A stretch of DNA of 18,108 bases from JANPEF01 sp046596055. GTDB taxonomy: Bacteria > Eisenbacteria > RBG-16-71-46 > DASYSL01. This document shows, one piece after another, positions 12,942 through 18,108 of the stretch. Each line of letters begins with the position of its first letter. Position 1 is the first letter of the stretch. Location: positions 1 through 18,108 of the forward strand of contig JBKJNH010000043.1 of assembly GCA_046596055.1 (NCBI GenBank), given 5' to 3'. The notes under the pieces are model-generated. The model was not told the origin of the DNA. It saw only the letters and a list, made by a program, of their open reading frames with translations, and made no database searches. Both the position numbers and the translations under genes were made by a program.

Positions 12942-14423
12942 TCATGAGTGGGCCTGGCCGAAGCGGGCGTCCGGCCACACATCGGCCACGATCGCGGCAC
13001 TCGCCGACCGGCCGGGAATGAACATGTCGAAGCGCAGCGACGGTGCGTCCGTCCCCAGCGGGGAATGCGCTGCACGCCGCACCTGGATCACCGCCCGCAG
13101 TCGGTCCGCGAGCCGCGCACGCCCTTCCGGGCGGGCGGCGAGGTGGGCGAGCAACGCCGCGGTGTCGCACCAGTCTGTCCGGACGAAGAGCCAGCGTCCC
13201 GCGCCCGCGCCGTCCAGCGCGCCGGTGATCGAGTCCCCGTCGAGGACGGCATCGAGCACGAGGATATCGACGCGCTGGGCAACGGCGATCTCGGGCCAGA
13301 CAGCCCGAGCGCGCTCCGGTTCGAGGTTGAGCCTGGTCATCGGCTCGCCCGGGAGGAAGGCACCCCCGGGGGCCCCGGCGGGTTCGATCACGACGACGCG
13401 CGCCTGACCGCCACCCCGACGGAGCTCGGATAACACGTGGCCGGTGAAGGCGCCGAGCAACCTCGTTCCGCCCGCGCCCCGCGGACCGGAGACGAGCACC
13501 AGTCCGGGGCCTATGTCGAGCGCGCCGCGCAGTTCGGCGGCCGCGAGCGGGGGCATTCCCAGAGTTTCGAAGGTCGGGATGGCGGTGTCCTGGCGCACGA
13601 CCAGCGTTACGCTCACGCCTGCCCCCGACGTGACGAGCGAGACCTCGAGCGGCACCTCGCCCGACGGGGTCGGACAGCGCACGTGGCCGCGGACGTGGAG
13701 CGCGTCGCCGGCGACCGGACCGCCCAGCGCCTCCACGCGTGCGAGCAGGAACTCGAGCACGTGGCCCGGTTCGCGACCGGCCTCGACGAGGCGTCCGTGC
13801 TCGCGGTAGAGAACGCGGAGCTGGCCGCCGTCGAGCGAGAAGTGGATCTCCTCGGCTTGGCGGCTCAGCGCCGTCGCGACGTGAAACGCGAGCAACGTGT
13901 CGCCGGACTTCTCCCACACGACGTCGTAGTGCCGCGCGTCGGCCGACCCGCTCTCCGCGATCTCGGGAACCGCGGCGCGGGCGCCTAGGACGTAGTCGAG
14001 CCCCCGTCGGATCGCCGTCGGCGTCCCGATGACCAGCAGGAGTGGAACCCCTGCGGCCGCGCCGAGGCGCTCGAGCGTGCGTTCGTCGGTAGGGTCGGCG
14101 ACGGCGATCGAAACCGCGTTCTCGGCGCGAAGCAAGGGCAGCGCGTCGCAGCGGCGCAGGAGCGCCTCGGGGAACGAGCGCACGACGGTGGCGTCGAGGG
14201 CCTCGGGATCGATGTCGACGAAGGAGAGTCCGAGCTGTCGGGAGAGGCCCCAGCCGACGTCCTCTTCGGTGACCACACCCATGTCGACGAGTTGCTCGCC
14301 GATGCGCAGTCCGGTCTCCCGCTGACGGAGGACCCCGAGTTCGACTTGCTCAGGCGTGACGACGCCGGCTTCGAGGAGGATCGATGTGATGTTGCGCGCG
14401 ACCCGGCTGACACGATCGTTCAG
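12942..14423 (-). CDS. PilB/GspE-like protein with degenerate ATPase motifs (pseudo-ATPase)
   Basis: About 493 residues. The N-terminal MshEN/T2SSE-N domain is clear (about 10-150), with LLEAGVVTPEQVE and RIGEQLVDMGVVTEEDVGWG. A GspE-like middle region includes VLYREHGRLVEAG. The ATPase core keeps its layout but loses its motifs. Walker A is GPRGAGGTR (313-321), with Gly replacing the catalytic Lys. The Asp box is IEPAGA instead of IEDPVE. The Walker B region is VDILVLDAVLDGD instead of VILVGEIRD. The His box (AGRWLFVRTDW, about 408-418) has no TLHTN. The Cys zinc motif of PilB/GspE is not seen. ATP hydrolysis is therefore unlikely; a structural or regulatory role beside PilT/PilU is inferred. 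The reading frame is intact and well coded. The start is taken as CTG 14423 because of the ribosome site. Confidence 0.85.
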   Translation of the reverse strand: MNDRVSRVARNITSILLEAGVVTPEQVELGVLRQRETGLRIGEQLVDMGVVTEEDVGWGLSRQLGLSFVDIDPEALDATVVRSFPEALLRRCDALPLLRAENAVSIAVADPTDERTLERLGAAAGVPLLLVIGTPTAIRRGLDYVLGARAAVPEIAESGSADARHYDVVWEKSGDTLLAFHVATALSRQAEEIHFSLDGGQLRVLYREHGRLVEAGREPGHVLEFLLARVEALGGPVAGDALHVRGHVRCPTPSGEVPLEVSLVTSGAGVSVTLVVRQDTAIPTFETLGMPPLAAAELRGALDIGPGLVLVSGPRGAGGTRLLGAFTGHVLSELRRGGGQARVVVIEPAGAPGGAFLPGEPMTRLNLEPERARAVWPEIAVAQRVDILVLDAVLDGDSITGALDGAGAGRWLFVRTDWCDTAALLAHLAARPEGRARLADRLRAVIQVRRAAHSPLGTDAPSLRFDMFIPGRSASAAIVADVWPDARFGQAHS

Positions 14424-14434
14424 GGCACACCTCC
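14424..14434 (-). promoter_or_regulatory. Ribosome binding site placing a CTG start for the PilB-like gene
   Basis: On the minus strand GGAGG (14430-14434) lies 6 nt before CTG 14423, the only near-start codon in a suitable place. The nearest in-frame ATG lies deep inside the MshEN domain. An in-frame TTG at 14465 has no visible ribosome site. Confidence 0.5.
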
Positions 14435-14466
14435 GGCCTGGTCCTTCGAATCCTCCTTCGCGCAAT

Positions 14467-15261
14467 TCAGTGATCGACCGAAGGGATGCGGAACTTGACC
14501 CCCAATCTGTCGAAGCGGAGCACGATGGCGAGCGCGAGCGGCGCGGCATAGCTTCCGCCCCGTTCGATCCATTCCCAGGCGGGGGCGCCGGCCGTCAGGA
14601 ACAGCGCCTCGGTCGCGATCTTCCAGACCGCAATGAACAGGGCGAGCGGGACACTCGGCCGGATGGCGACCAGCGCTGCGAGCGCGAGTTCGAGCCAGCC
14701 GAGCAGGGGAAGCAACCTTCCTGCGTTGGCGGGCACCAGCGACGCGAGGTTCTGCACGAACGTCGCCTTCCCGCCCACGGAGAGAACGCCGTGTCCGACC
14801 AGCAGGAACACGACCGTGATGGTCAACACCGTCCGGAGGCCACGGAGAGAGGCAAGCGTGGGTGCGGGAAACGGGGCGGATGCGAAGTATCCACACCACG
14901 ATGGAAGCGGCGCCATCCGCAAGAACAACGCGAGCGGCACGCCGTAGTTGCCGGCTCGCTCCAGGGTTTCCGCGAACGCCTCGCCGGCGAGGGGTCGCAA
15001 CAGCGCCGTCCACACCGCCCAGCCGACCATCCACGCCGCGACGACGGGTCGCGGCGTGAACAGCACGAGACAGCCCAGCAAGATGTCGACCGCGCCGATC
15101 ACCGGCATCCAGGCGAAGGCGGCGGCGGGACCAAGGCCCGCGACCGCGAAATAGGGCAACCACGACGCCTTGGTCAGGACGCCGAAGGCGCCGTGGCCGA
15201 TGAAGCACATTGCCGCGCCGAGGCGCAGCGTCCAGTCGAGCCTCGTCGCAGGGGTGTTCAA
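14467..15261 (-). CDS. DoxX-like polytopic membrane protein
   Basis: 264 residues starting at TTG 15261, 5 nt after the TAA of the Spy-like gene, with AAGTAAGG overlapping that stop. No ATG lies near the expected N-terminus; longer readings run antisense-like through the upstream gene. The protein has about eight hydrophobic helices in two halves. The first begins WTLRLGAAMCFIGHGAFGVL and includes MPVIGAVDILLGCLVLFTPR; the second begins TVLTITVVFLLVGHGVLSVG and includes LLPLLGWLELALAALVAIRP. The repeated GHG...G and D/E-containing helices resemble a duplicated DoxX-like unit. Function is unknown; DoxX-type proteins are linked to redox or membrane stress. It lies in the same tight minus-strand run as the pilus ATPases. 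Confidence 0.77.
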   Translation of the reverse strand: MNTPATRLDWTLRLGAAMCFIGHGAFGVLTKASWLPYFAVAGLGPAAAFAWMPVIGAVDILLGCLVLFTPRPVVAAWMVGWAVWTALLRPLAGEAFAETLERAGNYGVPLALFLRMAPLPSWCGYFASAPFPAPTLASLRGLRTVLTITVVFLLVGHGVLSVGGKATFVQNLASLVPANAGRLLPLLGWLELALAALVAIRPSVPLALFIAVWKIATEALFLTAGAPAWEWIERGGSYAAPLALAIVLRFDRLGVKFRIPSVDH

Positions 15262-15266
15262 CGACC

Positions 15267-15848
15267 TTACTTGCCCTGATTCACCGGTTCGCCCGCGTCC
15301 GTCGAGGGAATCGCGTTCGACGAGGCGTCCTTCGACTTGCTCTTCCCCTGGCTCTTGCCCTTCGCCTTCATCTCGGCCTGCTTCTCCTTCGCCCACTTCT
15401 CGACCTTCGCCTGCTGGTCGGGATGGAGCACGGTCTTCGCCTCCTGCCAGGCGACCTTCCGGTTCTCGCGCATCTGTTTGTAGACCGGCTGTAGTTCCGG
15501 GTGGCTCCTGCCCTCGGCCTGGCGCGCCAGCACGAAGTCCTCGCGCTCGCTCTCGCTCATGGCCTTCATCTGTTCCTTCGAAGGACGGTCGCCGATCTTC
15601 GCCTCGACCTGCTCGCGGGGCGGGCGGTTCTTCTCGGCCAGGTCCTTGCGGATCTGCGTGAGTCGCGACTCCTGGTCGGGCGAGAGGCCCAGTTCGACCT
15701 TGCGCTCGAGCATGCGATCGAGGCCCGGGTTGAGCTCGCGGGTCTTCGCGTTCGTCGACGGGGGCGCGGCGGCGATCGCCGGCGCGGCACACGCAACGAC
15801 AAGGGCGAGAACGGCGGCAAGGGCCGCGCGGTGGTGGCTCGGGAACAT
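15267..15848 (-). CDS. Spy/CpxP-like periplasmic helical protein
   Basis: 193 residues from ATG 15848, with GGAGG 9 nt upstream. A signal peptide covers residues 1-28 (AALAAVLALVVACAAPAIAAA). The mature protein is highly charged and helical, with two LTxxQ-like motifs: LGLSPDQESRLTQIRKDL (53-70) and LHPDQQAKVEKW (about 141-152). The C-terminal 40 residues are Lys/Ser-rich (KAKGKSQGKSKSK). The pattern fits the Spy/CpxP superfamily of periplasmic chaperones or stress sensors, with low certainty of orthology. It is the first gene of the minus-strand run leading to the pilus ATPases, and is divergent from the L,D-transpeptidase gene across a 179-bp gap where promoters are expected. Confidence 0.75.
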   Translation of the reverse strand: MFPSHHRAALAAVLALVVACAAPAIAAAPPSTNAKTRELNPGLDRMLERKVELGLSPDQESRLTQIRKDLAEKNRPPREQVEAKIGDRPSKEQMKAMSESEREDFVLARQAEGRSHPELQPVYKQMRENRKVAWQEAKTVLHPDQQAKVEKWAKEKQAEMKAKGKSQGKSKSKDASSNAIPSTDAGEPVNQGK

Positions 15849-16027
15849 GGGCTGGCACCTCCAGAAGGCGGTGGAATCGGGCGATCAGGACGTTCGGCCA
15901 CGAGCATGCCACAGCGACGCAGCAGGCGCACCGCCGCACGATGCGTCGCGGCCTGTGCTAACCTTGGGTCGAGATCGCGCCCGACCTGACTGCGCGACGA
16001 TCACCCTCTCCCTCACGGAACGCACCC

Positions 16028-17782
16028 ATGCGTCGACTCGTCCCGGCCGTCCTCCTGCTGCTCTTCGCCGCGTCCACGGCCGCCGCGGCCCCCGCGGCCC
16101 CCCTGATGCCGCTGGTTCCCCGGGCCAGCCTCCAAGGGATCGTGCGCGCGGCGCGTCATCCCGACCTGCGCTGGCCAGCGATCACCGACGTCCGCCCCGA
16201 GATCGAACGCCTCTACGCGAAGAACGGCTGGCAGCCCCTGTGGCTCGAGAGCGCCCGTCCTGGCAAGGCCGCGAAAATGCTCATCGCCCGGCTTGCCGCG
16301 GCGGACAGCCTCGGGCTCGAGCCGACGGACTACGATGCTGCATGGCTCGGGCGCACGGCGGCGGAGTTCGAGCGCGCACCGAGGATCCCGCCCGCCCAGC
16401 AGCTCGCGAGTTTCGACGTGGGAATGTCCGTCGCGGCCGCTCGCTTCGTCTCGGCGCTGGCGTGCGGGCGCGTCGACCCCAAGACGCTTGACGCTCAGTA
16501 CGACATCCCCCGGCACTGTCCCGCGGTTGACTCGACGGTGGCGCAGCTGCGCGACGTGAAGCGCCAGGGCGCGGTGCTCCTCGCGGTGCAACCGCAGTTC
16601 CAGCACTACCAGCGGCTCAAGAACGGACTCGCCCGCTACCGCGCGCTGGCGGTCGACACCACGCTCGTGCCGTTGCCGGTGATCACCGCCAACTCGCGCC
16701 CGGGAGTGTCCCTGCCTGCGGCCGCCTCACTCCGCCGATTGCTGCGCGCCACGGGCGACCTGCCGGAGGCGAAGGTCCCGGCGCCCGCGCGCGACACCGT
16801 GTACGCACCCGACCTGGTCGAGGCGGTGAAGCGGTTCCAGGGTCGGCAGGGGTTCCTGCCCGACGGCGTCCTGTGGTCGCAGACCCTTGACCAGCTCAGC
16901 CGCCCGTTCCGCGACCGCGTGCGCCAGATCGAGCTCACGCTCGAGCGCTGGCGCTGGTTGCCGTCGACGTACGACGTCCCGCCGGTGATCGTGAACATCC
17001 CGGAGTTCCGCCTCTACGCGTTCAACGCCCTGCCCGACCGGCGAGAGAGCCTGCTGGCGATGGACGTCCTCGTCGGCGCCGCAGGCGCGAACGAGACGCC
17101 GGAGTTCAGCGCCGAGATGACGTACGTGGTCTTCCGACCCTTCTGGGAGGTTCCGGCCGACCTGGCGATGTATGAACTGGGCCCGCGCGCCGAATGGGAC
17201 CGCGAAAACATGGAGCGACTCGGGTACATCCTGGCGCGCCGCGACGGTGCGAGCTCGACGGGGCTGCCCCTGACGCCGGCGAACCTGAAGCGACTGGGCA
17301 GGGACCTGCGCCTGCGCCAGAAGCCGGGCTCCCTCAATGCCCTCGGCTTGATCAAGTTCATGCTGCCCAATCCGCACGACATTTACCTGCACGACACGCC
17401 CGTTCCGGGCCTGTTCGTCATGCCGCGCCGCGACTTCAGCCACGGCTGCATCCGCGTGAGCGACCCGGTGACGCTGGCGGAACACGTGCTACGCGGACAG
17501 CCCGGCTGGACGCCCGAGCGCGTGAAGGCGGCGATGGAGTCGAGTGAGGACAACGTGCGCGTGAACCTGCCGCAGGGCATTCCGGTGTTCATCGTGTATG
17601 CGACGGCGGTCGCGGCCGAGAGCGGGGAGGTCTACTTCTACACCGACATCTACCAGCGGGATGCGAAGCTCGATGCACTGCTGAGGAAGGTCGCGCCGTT
17701 TCCGCGCACGAGCCCGAAGCGGCCGAAGCCGGCAGGTCAGGGGCGGATTTCGACCGGCGTGCCGATGGGGATCAACCGGTAA
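16028..17782 (+). CDS. YcbB/LdtD-type L,D-transpeptidase
   Basis: 584 residues from ATG 16028; the ribosome site is weak (ACGGAA about 7 nt upstream). A signal peptide (about 1-21) is followed by a scaffold domain (about 50-240) with LYAKNGWQPLWLE. A peptidoglycan-binding-like domain follows (about 256-292, YAPDLVEAVKRFQGRQGFLP), then the YkuD catalytic domain. His455 in YLHDTP and the SHGC motif with Cys474 supply the active site. The segment before it, MTYVVFRPFWEVP and SLNALGLIKFMLPNPHDI, is typical of YcbB proteins. The enzyme should make 3-3 cross-links in peptidoglycan in the periplasm. The C-terminal tail (about 565-584) is Pro/Lys-rich and overlaps the convergent YkuD gene by 46 bp, so its last residues may not be conserved. 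Confidence 0.93.
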   Translation: MRRLVPAVLLLLFAASTAAAAPAAPLMPLVPRASLQGIVRAARHPDLRWPAITDVRPEIERLYAKNGWQPLWLESARPGKAAKMLIARLAAADSLGLEPTDYDAAWLGRTAAEFERAPRIPPAQQLASFDVGMSVAAARFVSALACGRVDPKTLDAQYDIPRHCPAVDSTVAQLRDVKRQGAVLLAVQPQFQHYQRLKNGLARYRALAVDTTLVPLPVITANSRPGVSLPAAASLRRLLRATGDLPEAKVPAPARDTVYAPDLVEAVKRFQGRQGFLPDGVLWSQTLDQLSRPFRDRVRQIELTLERWRWLPSTYDVPPVIVNIPEFRLYAFNALPDRRESLLAMDVLVGAAGANETPEFSAEMTYVVFRPFWEVPADLAMYELGPRAEWDRENMERLGYILARRDGASSTGLPLTPANLKRLGRDLRLRQKPGSLNALGLIKFMLPNPHDIYLHDTPVPGLFVMPRRDFSHGCIRVSDPVTLAEHVLRGQPGWTPERVKAAMESSEDNVRVNLPQGIPVFIVYATAVAAESGEVYFYTDIYQRDAKLDALLRKVAPFPRTSPKRPKPAGQGRISTGVPMGINR

Positions 17783-18108
17783 AGCTCGCGGATGTCCGCG
17801 TCGTCGAGCGCGACGCACCCCGCCGTCCAGTCGGCCTGCGAACCGCGGCCGTGGATCATGATCTCGCCACCGAGCCGCGTGTTCCAGGGCGGCGTGGCGC
17901 GAGCCTCGAACGCCGCAAGGATGTTCGCCCGTTCCCGGGCGCTGATCAGGCCCTCGGCCAGTCCGCGCTCGGCGTCGTCCGGACCCGGGTAGCTGAGCCC
18001 CAGCGAGAGCGTGAAGCGACTCTGCGGATTCTTCACGCAGACGTAGTAGATGCCCTCGGGCGTCGCGAAGTCCCCCTGCCGCACCTTGGGGCTCACCGGA
18101 TCGATACC
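17737..18108 (-). CDS. YkuD-family L,D-transpeptidase, C-terminal part (5' end outside window)
   Basis: 123 codons plus stop are visible; the frame stays open to the right edge, so the true start lies outside. The visible part is most of a YkuD catalytic domain: GIDPVSPKVRQGDFATPEGI, then YYVCVKNPQSRFTLSLGLSY, IMIHG with the catalytic His, and WTAGCVAL with the catalytic Cys (TxGC variant of the S/HGC motif), ending IPIGTPVEIRP. Such enzymes act on peptidoglycan tetrapeptides outside the inner membrane, and some attach proteins or cleave such links. No peptidoglycan-binding domain is visible. The 3' end overlaps the convergent YcbB-type gene by 46 bp. Confidence 0.92.
   Translation of the reverse strand, partial: GIDPVSPKVRQGDFATPEGIYYVCVKNPQSRFTLSLGLSYPGPDDAERGLAEGLISARERANILAAFEARATPPWNTRLGGEIMIHGRGSQADWTAGCVALDDADIRELYRLIPIGTPVEIRP

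Noticed and set aside
11738..13021. Long plus-strand open frames opposite pilT and pilU
   Set aside because: They mirror strongly conserved ATPase genes on the minus strand; their composition is Arg-rich shadow.
15262..15939. Large N-terminal extension of the DoxX-like protein
   Set aside because: It is an off-frame reading of the Spy-like gene; the extension is Arg/Gly/Glu-rich and without hydrophobic helices.
1..18108. CRISPR array, tRNA/rRNA genes, insertion sequences or prophage
   Set aside because: No regularly spaced repeats, RNA gene signatures, transposase or integrase motifs were seen on reading both strands.

Overview
The window is about 18 kb of GC-rich bacterial DNA, almost fully coding. 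The organism looks like a Gram-negative (diderm) bacterium with type IV pili: PilT/PilU motor genes, a YcbB-type L,D-transpeptidase, a lipoprotein, a Spy/CpxP-like protein and several signal-peptide proteins. Remnants of secreted proteins ending in FlgD-like Ig (sorting-type) domains suggest a high-GC lineage near the FCB group, such as Eisenbacteria or Krumholzibacteriota. That placement is inference; no marker gene is present.

Region 1 (1-4547, all minus strand) is a copper/heavy-metal handling cluster. In transcription order it holds a conserved secreted protein of unknown function with a Met-rich N-terminus, a tandem-DUF305 protein, an orphan FlgD-like tail (decayed), a sialidase/BNR-like protein that seems to have lost its middle, a membrane-anchored YtkA-like protein, a 56-residue mini-DUF305-like Met-rich protein, and the N-terminus of a P1B copper ATPase with two YHS and two CPM-type metal-binding modules. 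The ATPase runs off the left edge. No regulator is visible.

Region 2 (about 4707-5304) is gene debris: a frameshifted, multiply deleted DUF4331-like gene with an FlgD-like C-terminus, a hairpin at its end, and a 37-codon orphan fragment on the plus strand.

Region 3 (5279-10568) holds envelope and stress genes: a BON-MscS mechanosensitive channel, a small lipoprotein, a 54-residue small ORF behind an NAD(P)H-dependent FMN reductase, a two-helix membrane protein and an M61-like metallopeptidase. The lipoprotein and the small ORF converge with their stop codons sharing one CTAG.

Region 4 (10594-15848, minus strand) looks like one operon: Spy-like protein, DoxX-like membrane protein, a PilB/GspE-like protein whose ATPase motifs are destroyed, then intact PilT and PilU. 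The PilB-like pseudo-ATPase is the most unusual gene here.

Region 5 (16028-18108) has two convergent L,D-transpeptidase genes overlapping at their 3' ends: a full YcbB-type enzyme and the C-terminal part of a short YkuD enzyme running off the right edge.

No tRNA, rRNA, CRISPR array, insertion sequence or transposase was seen.
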